A model generated the notes under the pieces. It made no database searches, was not told where the DNA came from, and saw only the letters and a program-made list of their open reading frames with translations. Shown piece by piece: positions 1-11,727 of a stretch of DNA of 64,000 nucleotides; the first letter of the stretch is position 1; each line of letters begins with the position of its first letter. A program made the position numbers and the translations under genes. The stretch spans positions 21,620,325 to 21,684,324 of the forward strand of contig NC_031497.1 in assembly GCF_000237925.1 (NCBI RefSeq), read 5' to 3'. The stretch comes from Schistosoma mansoni. Its lineage: Eukaryota; Platyhelminthes; Trematoda; Strigeidida; Schistosomatidae.

Positions 1-843
1 TCCTCTTAAAATTTACAATCACTAGTTCGGTTGAACTAAACTATTTAGTGAGTAAGTTTTCTTCTATTTTTCATGAAATATCTTGACGTCACTGTCTACT
101 CCAACATACAGTGTTGGGTGAAATAGGAGCTCGTTGTACAAGTATTACGAGTGAATATATCAGTGTTATAACGCTCATTTTTCTCTATCTGCACAATGGG
201 ACATTAATTTACCTTAGACGAATATCTACACTAGATTCTTTCCCAGTGTCTATTCTACAGGACTTCAACAAACTCAGATCAAGACAATGTGACTAGCCTG
301 ACTAGAACGTAAATATATTTCCTCACCAAAAACCGACACAATCCAACACCAATCAGCAATCGATAATAATAATAAGGATAAGAGAATATATAACTCATCT
401 AACGCCTGTTAGACTAGGTATAAGTTTGACTAAGCAAACAATTAGTCATTATCATTCTCGACCACACATCAGCCAGAACATGATATTATTTTTATTAGGT
501 AATTGACTGAACTTCAGAGTTATGTCGGTAATTAAAAACTTCCCTGTGGTGACCTATTCAATACTTGAGTTCAATGGTTGGAGCTTTCGGGTGACGTGGT
601 CTTAAATCAATCATAGTGGGGTAGTCGATATCATTCTCCATACCCTTTTAACTATTAAGTAGATCATCATTCTTAAATGTTTTTTATCAAAGCCATTTGT
701 TCTCCTTGAAATTTGTTTCTGATGTTTGACATTTTGTTGCTTTCGGTAATATTTTTCCTCCTTTACTTCTTTTGGTGTCAATTTACTGTCTATCGCTGTG
801 TTCATGTGAGGTATAGTATTTATGACAGACATATATTTAACTC
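1..843. other. No gene recognised
   Basis: A/T-rich DNA with only short chance frames on both strands; no splice-supported exon and no repeat end identified. Confidence 0.6.
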
Positions 844-1890
844 TGTTGTATCCCGTGGAGAATTATGAATGGTAACTTTGAAAACTATCTATGGACCAAT
901 ATGATATATATATTTCCTATTGTATAGTTGTTGAGTAACTAAACTATTCATATTCGTGTCCGTTTTATTATGAGCCTTGTTTTGACCTATAGACTATTAT
1001 ATGAGGGCGCGGATCGGCAAAGCAAGAGCAGCATACCTACAACTGAAAAACATCTGGAGCTCAAAACAATTGTCAACCAACACCAACATCAGAATTTTCA
1101 ATACAAATGTGAAGACAGTTCTACTGTATGGGGCGGAGACGTGGAGAACTACTAAAGCCATTATCCAGAAGATACAAGCGTTTATTAACAGTTGTCTACG
1201 CAAGATACTTCGGATCAGATGGCCAGACACTATCAGCAACAAGTTACTGTGGGAGACAACAAACCAGATTCCAGCAGAGGAAGAAATCAGGAAGAAGCGC
1301 TGGAAGTGGATTGGGCACACCTTGAGGAAATCACCTAATTGCGTCACGAGACAAGCCCTCACATGGAATCCTGAAGGTCAAAGGAGAAGAGGAAGACCAA
1401 AGAACACATTACTCCGAGAAATAGAGACAAACATGAGAAGAATGAACAAGAACTGGATAGAACTAGAAAAGAAGGCCCAGGACAGAGTGGGTTGGAGAAT
1501 TCTGATCGGCGGCCTATGCTCCATTGGGAGTAACAGGCGTAAGTAAGTAAGTAAGTAAGTAAGTTATCTCCAGTCTATTGATTACTTTCCCCCTATTCAC
1601 AGCCACATTTGGCCAAATCTTGTACAAATGTTATTTTCTATTTTATGGTACGGTGTGGTCTGTTTGACTGGCATATAAACCCAGTATGTTTGAGAATAAT
1701 GATTCATATTGCAGAGGCTATTATTGGTGTTCAGGACTTAACTGGCAGGGCTAACCAGAAAGCAGGACTGACAAGTAATCAAGACTGCTCATAACGCTTT
1801 TGTGTATCATTGCTCCGATCGATAAATCACAGCTCTCCAATTGGTGGTCGTATAACGTTCGTATATATCAACTGGGCAAGAACGCACTCA
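844..1890 (+). mobile_element. Solo LTR, split by an RTE insertion
   Basis: Begins TGTTGTATCCC and matches the LTR at 26979-27464 over its length, minus the RTE fragment at 998-1565. It has a TATAAA-like box (ATATAAACCCAG). No internal coding region lies beside it. The 3' limit is approximate. The LTR family is not assigned. It is older than the RTE insertion. Confidence 0.65.
998..1565 (+). mobile_element. RTE-clade (SR2-type) LINE 3' fragment inserted in a solo LTR
   Basis: 5'-truncated. The open frame 1001-1546 gives the RTE reverse-transcriptase C-terminus: [39 protein letters not shown] block, RRRGRPK and RVGWR. It ends in five TAAG units, the tandem 3' tail expected of RTE elements. 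It splits the LTR at 844-1890, removing about 20 bp of it. Confidence 0.85.
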
Positions 1891-2514
1891 CACTCTTATC
1901 CTGGATCAATGATTAATGACTAGTTAACAAAGTACTGAGTTCAAATCAAAGACTGTAGCGTCAATGACATAAAAGCATTGAATATAAATTGAGAAATAAC
2001 TAGTGAAGAACTTTTCTAACTAGTTACCATGAAACGTATTCATTTTCTTTAATAAGTTGAAACTACTCAATATTTTAAAGCTGAGATTATTTCAAAAAAA
2101 AAAACAAGAAAATTATTCAATGCTGGAAAATTAAACTTTGATCAAAATAAGGAAATACTTCAAAGATATTATTACATTATAACACTAACATATGTATATC
2201 ATGCGGTAGAAGATAAAGGTAATCACTAGGTAGAAAGCACTTTTTTGAAAACAATTTCTCACATTTAGTTCATAACGTCGGATACTACAAAAAAAAAGCC
2301 AATCTATCATATTTTAAAATTAATAAATAGTTTAATTATCAAGGCGTATTAAGTTACTAAGGTAACAGAATAATATGAAAATTCAATGGAAATTATTTTG
2401 AAAAATGGCACTTTTCTTTGTACTCTGTGAAATAAGTCAATTTAAACATAATTGTAAACAATTAAACTATGTACATATTTACGATTGAAAATGTAACAAA
2501 AATGTATTATACAT
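1891..2514. other. No gene recognised
   Basis: A/T-rich, with homopolymer A runs; nothing assignable. Confidence 0.6.
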
Positions 2515-3205
2515 ATAGTCAATCAGGCAGTCACAACGTAGAACTTCGTACGTACGTACATCAGTTCGAGTTGCTATACCACATTAGCACAGAGATGTAG
2601 TTTCCGATTCAAATATCATAGTGGTAGGAGTAGTAAGAGTATAAGCAGTAATCCGAAAGATTAGGGTTTGAAGATGTTATTGAAGGAGTGTAATCCAGTG
2701 AAATACATTTGGAAAGAGAAAAAGGTAAAGACATGAAAAATTCAGAAGATTAGGACTTGGTAGAACACGAAGAGTGGATGCACCTTCACCATTGCAAACG
2801 ATTTTGAGCCATGTCATTCAAGGTCTCTAACCATCGATTGCTATCATCTCGCGAATCCCAACCAGGTGGTCTACACCTATCAACATGGCTCAGACCACTT
2901 GTCAGTGACTTCATGGATTTGTGCCATGTTTTGGTCTGGCCGCCCCTAGCTTTCTTCCAATCTACTCCTACACCATAAGACATTGCACGTCGGGGCAGTC
3001 GGTGGTTGGGCATACGTAACACGTGTCCCAGTCATCTCAACTGATGAAGTTTCACTATTTCATCAATCGATTTGCCACCCTTACCTAGTACCCGTTTCCT
3101 AACAACTACATTACTTACTCGGTGGTCCCAGGATATACGAGCAATGCTTCGAAGACACCTATGATCGAATACTAGCAGCCTACGAATATCCTCTACCCTT
3201 ATAAT
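2515..3205 (-). mobile_element. RTE-clade (SR3/Perere-3-type) LINE 3' fragment
   Basis: Minus strand. Reverse-transcriptase C-terminal sequence ([49 protein letters not shown]) ends at 2786, followed by about 270 bp of 3' UTR and a tail at 2517-2540. 5'-truncated at about 3205. Confidence 0.8.
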
Positions 3206-3403
3206 TTATTTACTCAATATCAAATTTTCAATTCTGGTCAGTTCAATAATTAAAAAAATGTTTTTTGTTTTGATAATTATTCACTTTCCTATTATTTTAA
3301 AAGTAGTATTTGAAATTATTCCAATTGGATGTTATGCATATTCGTGGTAATTTCATTCTTTAAGTATTTGTATAGGTATTTAAAATATAAAAAGTAATAT
3401 AAA

Positions 3404-3615
3404 TGCCGACTCAGTGATCTAGTGGTTAAGCGCTCGTGCGCGATACTTATAGGTCCAGGGTTCGAATCTCGCGAGGTGGGATCGTGGATGCGCATTGCCG
3501 AGGAGTTTCACAATAGGACAAAACGGTCGTCCAGTGCTTCTAGGTTTTCCATGGTGGTCTAGCTTCAATCGACCCATGATTTCAACCATAAAAACACTGA
3601 AATCTCCACAAAACC
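3404..3615 (+). mobile_element. Second hammerhead-bearing tRNA-derived SINE (SINE-B), copy 1
   Basis: tRNA-like head: box A around GTGATCTAGTGGTTAAGC and box B GGTTCGAATCTC; then a hammerhead-like block at 3492-3537, with several core changes; then the conserved tail (TTCCATGGTGGTCTAGC to AAATCTCCACAAAA). Confidence 0.78.
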
Positions 3616-3699
3616 TTGTTAAGTCGGCTTACAGTAAACTCTATCAGAGCCTCCAGAGGCTCATAAGGAGACCCAACCAATCAGCGATTAATTAGAAGC

Positions 3700-3960
3700 T
3701 ATGCTACTAAAATAACGAGATCCTGATTGGCTGTTTAACACACTGCTACTATGAAAACTCAAGGTCTCTTAATTACTATAAAACCCCTGTATTTTCTGTA
3801 CATAAATGAATCCTGTAGTAAAGCGCTTCCCTCATACTTTGTGCCTTTTCTCTGGTTTTCAAGTTGCTGTATAGTTCTAGCTCGGGGATACGGAACTAGC
3901 TTGGGGAAGCAAATATAACGTTCACAACCGGCAGACGTAGCAAACCCCTTCTGATAAATG
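3700..3960 (-). repeat. Diverged copy of the second LTR family
   Basis: The reverse complement shares long blocks with 15650-15860 (TTCATTTATGTACAGAAAAT, the GGCACA and GCTTTACT blocks, and the CAGTGTG-TAA-CAGCCA end). The ends are not preserved well enough to place. Confidence 0.55.
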
Positions 3961-4403
3961 TTTAGATTTAGTGTCTGTGATCTATATTTCATATCTACAA
4001 AGTGATTCATGTAAAGCATTGAAATTGTAAAAATCATACAGTTAATAATTCATTTGCTAATTTTCCATCAATTGTCTTTTACATCCTTCATAATTCTTCC
4101 AGTTCTCAATCCCTTTATTTTATCTTCAATTCGATCTTCTTAACATTCTTTTGACAGGCATTTCATCTCGGATTAGCGTTACATGCTACATATATCTGTC
4201 GACATAAGTAGCATACACTACATATATATCTTGGCAATTTGTAATATACGTGTACTTTAATATCCAAGAAATTACAGGCCAAAAATAATGATCCGAAAAA
4301 TAAACAAATGTTTAAATATCTCTAAAGTTAGTATCAATTTTTAATCAATCATAAACTGCTCAACTTCGTAGATCGGTTGAAGTTAGACACTAGTACCGTT
4401 GAA

Positions 4404-4628
4404 TGACGGCAGGCTCAGTGGGCTAGTGGTAAAGCGCTTGCGCGCAAAACTAATAGGTCCTGGGTTCGAATTTCGCGAGGCGGTATCGTGGATGCACACT
4501 GTTGAGGAGCCCCACAATAGGACGAAACGGCTGTTCAGTGCTTCCAGGTTTTCCATGGTGGTCTAGTTTCAAATGACTCATGATTTCAACTATGAAAATA
4601 CTGAAATTTCCACAAAAGCCCCTTCTGA
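4404..4628 (+). mobile_element. SINE-B, copy 2
   Basis: Box A GGGCTAGTGG, box B GGTTCGAATTTC. The hammerhead block has GACGAAACGG intact, but the first core half is TTGAGGAG. Confidence 0.78.
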
Positions 4629-5072
4629 AAAGAACATGGAATTGTATACATTTCCAGGAATCAACTAATTACAAGATTTTCTTCTGGTTATAACAATAAG
4701 CAAAATTCTTTATATTTTATTCTAAATTAATCTTTAAAATAATGATTGTAGAACAATATAAACAATGGTAGGTGTTTGAAGGTAATCGACAAGAAATCTT
4801 TCGTTAGTAAGGCTTTCTACTTTCTGATTTTGAATAATTCTCTACTTAATATCAATCCATGATAAAAACTAATCAGAGATTAAACAACCTTCTCATGTTA
4901 CCAACATTAATATGTTATTTAAGATACTTATTACTTCTTTTATGTATTAACTAATAAGTAAGTGAAATTCTCAAAATACATTGAAAAATATCGATGTGAA
5001 AATACATACATAAACTTAAATATTATTATTTATGGATATTTTACAACCAACTTCATTCATTGTAGGCAAAGA

Positions 5073-5262
5073 TGGATAGTGGCTAGCAGGGGGATCTAGG
5101 ATGCGCGTTTCGTCCCATTTGGAACTCGTCAGCTGGATGTACCTGCATCTCAGAGTTGATGTTCACTCTGGGACTCGAACTCAGTACCTTTCGCTTAAAA
5201 CGCTATCGCGTTATCCACTCAGCTACTAAGTCCTGATAGCCACTTACTTGTGCAATGGGGTG
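5073..5262 (-). mobile_element. Sm-alpha tRNA-derived SINE
   Basis: Minus strand: tRNA-like head with box A TAGCTGAGTGG and box B GAGTTCGAGTCCC, then a hammerhead, then the CTGCTAGCCACTATCCATCT end. Sm-alpha repeats are transcribed by RNA polymerase III in the known family. Confidence 0.8.
5094..5138 (-). ncRNA. Hammerhead ribozyme in Sm-alpha SINE
   Basis: ATCCAG pairs with CTAGAT (one mismatch) as stem I; CTGACGAG and GACGAAAC core; GTTCC/GGGAC stem II with one wobble; stem III GCG/CGC-like; cleavage triplet ATC, which fits the NUH rule. Confidence 0.75.
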
Positions 5263-5584
5263 ACCAGTTGCAGTGCTAAACATCAATGAGAAGATTCAAA
5301 CAAACAATTCTAAGTGAATTCAACTTCACTCATGTTTTCTTTTTTTACTTTTCTACGATGATTAAACCATAATATAGTAAAATAAACAGATATTGTCTCA
5401 ATTATTCTACTTTTATGATCTTTATCCAACTTTTGTTTCTTTAATTTATAGCAAACTTTAAAAAAGATTCTTTTATTAATGTTGATTATGATTGCTGGTA
5501 ACCAGAGTGGTACATTCGATTTGAACTTGTAATCAAAGTCATGATAAATTATTTAGACTACTTAATTCATACTTCAACTTATCT

Positions 5585-5865
5585 CGTGGTGAACAGAACA
5601 CAAGTGGGGACAATCGAATGTATTTGACACGAAAATTACAGACTATCTCACTAAAATCTGATAACCATACAGTAAACAGTTAGTTCGCAAAACAACAATC
5701 AATTGTCTCAATCTTGATTGTTCCTTCTGTAAATATCAGTCCATCTTCTCTGATCTCATTGTTCATGCATTTTCATGCCGATTGCCCTTCGTTCCTGTTC
5801 GTTCCTTATCAGTCTTCTGCCAAAATACATTCTACACCTGACCCTCACCATACACTACTCATGTG
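5585..5865 (+). repeat. Unclassified dispersed repeat U, copy 1
   Basis: About 270 bp matching the reverse complement of 13660-13935 at high identity (GGGGACAATCGAATGTATTT, CTGATAACCATACAGTAAAC, TCTGCCAAAATACATTCTA). No coding potential recognised. Confidence 0.6.
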
Positions 5866-6680
5866 GATTTAAGTAACTCACTCCACAATCTGACTGTACT
5901 ATACTAAGACAAAAGTAAATAATAACACTGTAATGCACTTCAGAAATATTCTTATATACGAACATCTAGATGGTTTCCTGCCCCCAACATAATTCTACGA
6001 TTGATTTCAGTGAACAAAAATGTTCAGAATTGTTTTCTGCTACATTGAAGGTGTTGAAGCTTATTCCAATCTGAGCAGTGACATTATTTATTCACGTTTT
6101 GTGAACTTTCACAATCCGCCACACATCTAATAGTAAAACTAAACCCCTCAAGACGCATATATATACCTCATTGAATTACTTTCCTACTCTTCAGATAAAT
6201 CAATACACGAAATAAAGTACAACGCATATAAAAAGGGTTGGAGTAAATACTAACACATTCATTCATTGGAAAAACAATATATAAAAGGAAATGAGAGTGT
6301 TGTAAGGAGCAGAAAAAATGCGTACTTCAAGAAGAACAGATCGACCATACATCACAGTTATATTCCAATTTATAAAAAATGGAAAATAATTGTGAGAAGT
6401 TTACAAGGAAAAAAGACTAAAAATATAACTAACAGAAAAAGGACTACAAACGCACTTATTGTCATGGTGACTAAGGTGTATACAAGTGAATGAAAACGAA
6501 ATACGAATACATCTATGTCCAGGGAACAATTATGTTCAGATAACAGTATAAAAATATGGAAAACTTTGATTAAAATATTCAATCAATTTGTAGCTAATTA
6601 AAGTGATTGGAAGCCAACACCTATTTTATCTTATACTCATAAACAAGGATTTAACTGTTAAATTATTACCAGTTTTTCAC
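5866..6680. other. No gene recognised
   Basis: Possible extension of repeat U at the left (to about 5940). A 75-codon Lys/Arg-rich frame at 6266-6493 has no recognisable domain and is probably chance in A-rich DNA. Confidence 0.5.
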
Positions 6681-7022
6681 ACTGGTACGGCCGAGAGTGG
6701 GGAGAGTCAGCTCTCCCACCCGAAATGCTCTCACATGGCCACGCGTATATAGCCTCTGTCAGGGAAGTCCTACTCACTGCCTTCTCGTGGCATTACTGTT
6801 GTTTACGAAATTGAGAGGATGAAAAGTAAATGTCAGGCGCTTTAACCGGGTTGGTGGACACGGCGAGTCCACCTAGGGGAGTTGGAAAACCCTGATTACA
6901 AACCAATGGTGCACATGGGCTCCAGTATCCTGATGGAACAAATGGCGTATGAACCAATCGTTGGTCACCGGCTACCATGGAAACTGCATCTCCTTACGAT
7001 GCTCCACTGCCTTGTGGATATA
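6681..7022 (+). repeat. Unclassified dispersed repeat R, copy 1
   Basis: Shares CACATGGCCACGCGTATATA, GGGAAGTCCTACTCACTGCC, TTGTTTACGAAAT and CAATGGTGCACATGGGCTCC with the other R copies. No protein is recognised. 3'-truncated. Confidence 0.7.
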
Positions 7023-8167
7023 TATATATATTGAATAACCGTAAATCTACTCATATGGAATACATCTACGTCAAACTACCAATTTATTGAACAGTATAGA
7101 CACGTTATTAAGGAAATTATAGCTAAAAACTGCATAATCATTTGAAAGTAATGCTTAACTTTATTCCTAATTTATATATGAGTTCGTCTTTCTTAGGAAT
7201 TCGATTAAAAATAACTAGTCATTTGTAAATCAACGCTTTATAAAGCTCTCTAGTTTTCAGCGCTTTCACAATTAATATATTTCCTTGATGAATGTAAATA
7301 GTGTACCAATCAAACTTCAGCAACATTGAAATTCCATGCCTAGTAGTGAATTTTTTAGAAGTGAATGTCACAACACATACTTGTGAAAACCTATGATCTT
7401 TAGACCTAAGTTGAGGACGAAGACAAATGTTCATCAGTGGATTAAAAGTCAGTCTTTAAATATAACATTTGCAGAAGTTCAGTAATTTATTGATTTCAAT
7501 AAAGTGGCTGAATTCCCGTTCAATGTATACCATGAATCTACACTGTCGAGAAGTTTGAAATAGCATATCAGTTCTTCTAGTATTTTTCAACAGATGTTGT
7601 TGAGAATAATCTTAGGATCAAATAACTTTATGTAAACCTTTTCCTTTCTTTTTTGCCACAGCACTATTTCATACTTTAATTCAACTGTTAAGTACTCTCA
7701 ATGTTAGATCGAAAAATTTGTTTTGGTCACATTATTCATTGGTATTATTTCCCAAAAACCCTACAATATTCCCATATAGATATATGTTGAATAATAACTA
7801 GTGACAATTTGACATGAATTTTTTGTAATTTTGGTGTTTTATCTCACTTTGAGTTTCAGCAAATCATTTCCTTCTCATTCATTGTTAAAGTAATGTATTA
7901 TTCCATGTCATAAATATGGTCAAAGAGATGATAGTATGTTACATCCCGTGGAGATTTATGAATGGTAACCTTGAGAACTATGGGCCAATATGATATCACA
8001 ATTGATTGATCACTGGGTGGTGATCAGTGTCATGCGTGTCAAGTCCTTCTTAGTGCTGATCGAATGCTATCGATCAAGTTGCAATGTGGCCACCAGTCTA
8101 GGTGGCTCGACACTGCGTGCACTATATATATTGAAGTAAGATGGTGGTTGGAGGTGGTCAACAGGAA

Positions 8168-8212
8168 ACCCTAGACCCGGGTTTCGTGCTCTTTGGCGCT
8201 CGTCAGCAAGGT
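8168..8212 (-). ncRNA. Hammerhead ribozyme (Sm-alpha type), core intact
   Basis: Core CTGACGAG and CGAAAC are present; stem III ACCC/GGGT is followed by the cleavage triplet GTC; stem I ACCTTG pairs with TAGGGT using two wobbles; stem II is short with one mismatch. This is the type I arrangement known from schistosome Sm-alpha repeats. Activity is inferred. Confidence 0.75.
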
Positions 8213-8351
8213 GTACCTGTAATCTTGAGGGAACTGATGCTCCCTGTCGGATTCGATCCCGTGTCACTCAGCTTTACAATCAGAGACGTTACCACTGAGC
8301 TATTCGGGCCGCGACCGACCTCCTGTAGGACTGAGATGTAATCACAATTGG

Positions 8352-8551
8352 NNNNNNNNNNNNNNNNNNNNNNNNNNNNNNNNNNNNNNNNNNNNNNNNN
8401 NNNNNNNNNNNNNNNNNNNNNNNNNNNNNNNNNNNNNNNNNNNNNNNNNNNNNNNNNNNNNNNNNNNNNNNNNNNNNNNNNNNNNNNNNNNNNNNNNNNN
8501 NNNNNNNNNNNNNNNNNNNNNNNNNNNNNNNNNNNNNNNNNNNNNNNNNNN
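8352..8551. other. Assembly gap of 200 N
   Basis: Exactly 200 unknown bases, probably a nominal gap size, inside the Sm-alpha composite insertion. Confidence 1.
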
Positions 8552-9495
8552 GTGCTGTATGTGTTGGGACACTTATTTCTGTTGTGATCATAATTTCTGT
8601 GATATCAGTTGTATTAAGGAATATACTTGTGAATGAAATTTTGTTCGCACAACATGGCCGGTGATTTATCCGTTTCTCAAGTGATATGTTTGCCAACATG
8701 ATACTCATTATTTAAAATGTCGTCACCTATGTCGCTTGCAATGACATACACATGAAGCAAAATATTTGTTGTTGATACAGTTGATAATTGCGCATAGCGC
8801 CGAACGACTTTCCATTTTAGTCATTCTAAGTGGAGTTATTGTATGTCGGTGAGGAGATATGCACTTCAAGAAATTACGATATCGGAGGGTACAGCCCTCC
8901 ATGAAATCGATTTCAGGCACAGCTTTTCCAACGTAACTGAGAAACGGGCTCACATCATCTGATGAGAGTTTGAGATTTTATAGCGATATTTAGTAGTGTT
9001 TCAGTTAGAAAAACTGCAACCACCATCTTACGCCAATATGATATGTATATTTCCTATTTTATAGTTGTTGAGTAACTAAACTATTCATATTCGTGTCTCT
9101 TTGATTATGAGCTTTATTTTGACCTATAGACCATTATAATACGATTTACCATTCTTCAGTTATCCCCAGTCTATTGATTACTTTCCCCCTATTCACAGCC
9201 ACATTTGGCCAAATCTTGTACAAATGTTATTTTCTATTTTATGGTACGGTGTGGTCTGTTTGACTGGCATATAAACCCAGTATGTTTGAGAATAATGATT
9301 CATATTGCAGAGGCTATTATTGGTGTTCAGGACTTAACTGGCTAGGCTAGTCAGATAGCAGGACTGACAAGTACTCAAGACTGCTCATAACGCTTTTGTG
9401 TATCATTGCTCCGATCGATAAATTCACTGTTCTCTAATAGGCGAGCCAATCGATATAACAACTGGCCACGCTCACGCACACGTTATAACATAGTA

Positions 9496-10834
9496 CAACA
9501 CAAGGGATTAATGATGGCAATAATAATAATAATAAATAATTATAAAGCATTGCTGTGTAATGCGTAATCTCACTTCATTAGGAATTAGTGATTAAAGCAT
9601 TCGATTTCAATACACCTTACAACCGATCGAATCTCATGTCTTCCTATTTGATTTTTGTCTACCTGTTTCATTGGGAAATCATGGTCTTCTAGTATAAGAC
9701 ACGTTGAGAGTTCTTAGAGATAGTCACCTTATATTGTTAAGTAACTAAGCTTCGAATGTAACACTGTTGAACCTAAGTTAATCAATTATGTGGAATTGTG
9801 TACAGAAAATATCCAAGGTACAAAGGTTGACAAAATCTGATAGACAGTACTACAGAACATAAATTTATGGGATATTAGTTCGTTGTGTCATAACTTGCTA
9901 CAACATAGAAAAGAAATTAGTTGTCCGAGAAAAGACAAACGAACAGAAGTGAACTACTGAAGATTTAGAAAACAAAATGTATTTGTACGTAAAATGAAAA
10001 GTCCGTGACTACTGGTTTTTTAACTCGCGTAGTTTACTTTGGAAGTGTTTTTCGCTGCATAACAGCAACAGTAAGCGAACTTAGGAACTAGTGTTGTGTT
10101 GTAACTTGGTCACTCCCGGGTTTGTTTGTCTTGCTTCTCTTCTAATCAACATCACATGTCGATATAAATGATGTCTTGACAAGTAAAGCATATAACCCTA
10201 ATAATAGATAGTATTTCTGGGTATATTCATAAAATTTATAGTTATTTGAACTCAATACTGCAAAAGAATTGAGTACTTGAAGTTCCTGTTTGGGCATCAT
10301 TTATTTCATGAATAGGCATGATATTAAAGGACGATGGAACAAGAAACAAAGGTTTCTAGGATTAAAGACTGTACTTTACAGTACTCTATTTATCATTGTA
10401 ATAAGCATGTTTGGTTGCTCATCGGAATGCAAGCTAACTTACAGAATGCTACATTCGCACCACCATTTTAGTTAGCAGTGGCTTAAATGAGATGAGTTAA
10501 CTCTAGAAGATCGTTTGATGCATATTTTGCTCCCGTCAAATTCCCACTTCATAATAACGTGATCTAGCCTCTATATAAACTTCAAAAGGATTCCTGAAGA
10601 AAGACTTCCAGTCATTACTATAAAAGCAATTGGTTGAAATGAGTCAACAGTTGTCAAAATAGGAAAAGTTCACAGAAAAATTGTTTATAAGCTGAACATC
10701 ACGTACGACTTTCCTGGTTACCTTCTTATATTCTATAAATACTCCTACTATAATCAATGATACTTCTCGTATTTACAATCTCGCATTTATTTTAGTGTGT
10801 ACAATATACATAGTGAAATGTCAATTATGAAATA
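9496..10834. other. No gene recognised
   Basis: A (TAA)n-like stretch near 9515-9535; otherwise no exon or repeat could be supported. Confidence 0.5.
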
Positions 10835-11043
10835 TCGGTTAAGTGCTCAGGGGCGAGACTGGTAGGTCCAAGGTTCGAATCTCGCAAGTGTGGGATCGTG
10901 GGTGTGCACTGCTGAGGAGTCCCACAACAGGACGAAACGACCATCAAGCAGTGCTTCCAGGTTTTCCATGGTGGTTTAGCTTCAATTGACTCATGATTTC
11001 AACTATGAAAAATACTGAAATCTCCCCAAAACCCCTTCTGAAA
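10835..11043 (+). mobile_element. SINE-B, copy 3
   Basis: Head slightly 5'-truncated; box B GGTTCGAATCTC; hammerhead at 10906-10954; full tail. It lies downstream of the NOA1 3' end. Confidence 0.78.
10906..10954 (+). ncRNA. Hammerhead in SINE-B copy 3, core intact, cleavage end altered
   Basis: GCACTG/CAGTGC stem I, CTGAGGAG, GTCC/GGAC stem II and CGAAAC are all present, but the stem III/cleavage part (ACCATCAAG) departs from the family consensus GGCCGTC. Confidence 0.55.
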
Positions 11044-11666
11044 ATATCAGTAAATTTTTGACTGCATTACGGTAATTGTGAATGGAAATTCAGATGTATG
11101 CTGTAATTGTTTTTTTAGAAAATACATTATTACTAGTAGTATTACAATTGTAATACTTCCAATTAGATGCTATGGTATTTATCATTTTTAATTAGACATC
11201 ACACGGTATTCAGTTTTGAAGAATGAAAAACCTTCCAGACTGTGGTATTTGGATTAAAGGATAAATGTTAATTACGCGATTACGTACTCTGTTCATATAT
11301 TTGAATATATATTACATTCATGTGTGTCTATGATCTTTTCCAGTATTCATATATTGATCCATTTGTAACTACCAGATCACATTCTAGACAGATTTGCAAT
11401 TTGTTTCGTCAAATACCTAAAATACACGCATTTCTTTCATAATCTCTATTGACTGACATAAATTTATGAAATAGAAACATTTAACCAATCAACAAAATCC
11501 AAAGTAATTAGAATACTACATTATAAATAGTTATTAACGAGTTGATAATCTGGGAACAACTTTTAAGCACGTTACTGAAACGCCTACAACTAAAGAAAAA
11601 ATTGTCTCCAATCAAATACCTACTAATCCCAAAACAATAAGAAAACTAAATTCTGAGTGATGAAAG

Positions 11667-11676
11667 TTTATTTATT
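11667..11676 (-). terminator. Overlapping AATAAA poly(A) signals of NOA1
   Basis: On the minus strand two overlapping AATAAA hexamers lie about 52-61 nt past the NOA1 stop codon, in an A-rich stretch. This is where a 3' end would be expected, and it supports the TGA at 11728 as the true end of the gene. Confidence 0.5.
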
Positions 11677-11727
11677 TGTTTGTTTTTTTTACAGATTCAG
11701 TAAAAAAATTAATCACAAATATAAAGA

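Larger units (their letters stand above)
7997..9031 (-). mobile_element. Composite Sm-alpha-type insertion with 13-bp target duplication
   Basis: Flanked by the 13-bp direct repeat GCCAATATGATAT (7984-7996 and 9032-9044), which is single in other LTR copies. On the minus strand it holds about 480 bp of unrecognised DNA, the 200-N gap, a tRNA-like head with box A TAGCTCAGTGG and box B GGATCGAATCC, a hammerhead ribozyme (8168-8212), and a 3' tail ending CAATTGTG. A 15-bp motif (AACCACCATCTTAC) occurs inverted at 8135-8149 and 9018-9031. Confidence 0.7.
7937..9490 (+). mobile_element. Solo LTR, same family, split by an Sm-alpha-type insertion
   Basis: Starts TGTTACATCCC and ends ATAACA, flanked by the 5-bp duplication TAGTA (7932-7936 and 9491-9495). 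Without its 1-kb insertion it is about 505 bp. No internal retrotransposon part is present, so it is a solo LTR fossil. Confidence 0.75.

Noticed and set aside
4404-4500. tRNA gene suggested by box A and box B
   Set aside because: No acceptor stem closes, and the sequence continues into the SINE body; it is a SINE head. The same holds for the other tRNA-like heads.
6266-6493. 75-codon Lys/Arg-rich ORF as a gene
   Set aside because: A-rich DNA makes such frames by chance; no domain, splice support or neighbour.
8289-8708. Long ORFs across 8289-8708
   Set aside because: Their length comes from the run of N in the gap.
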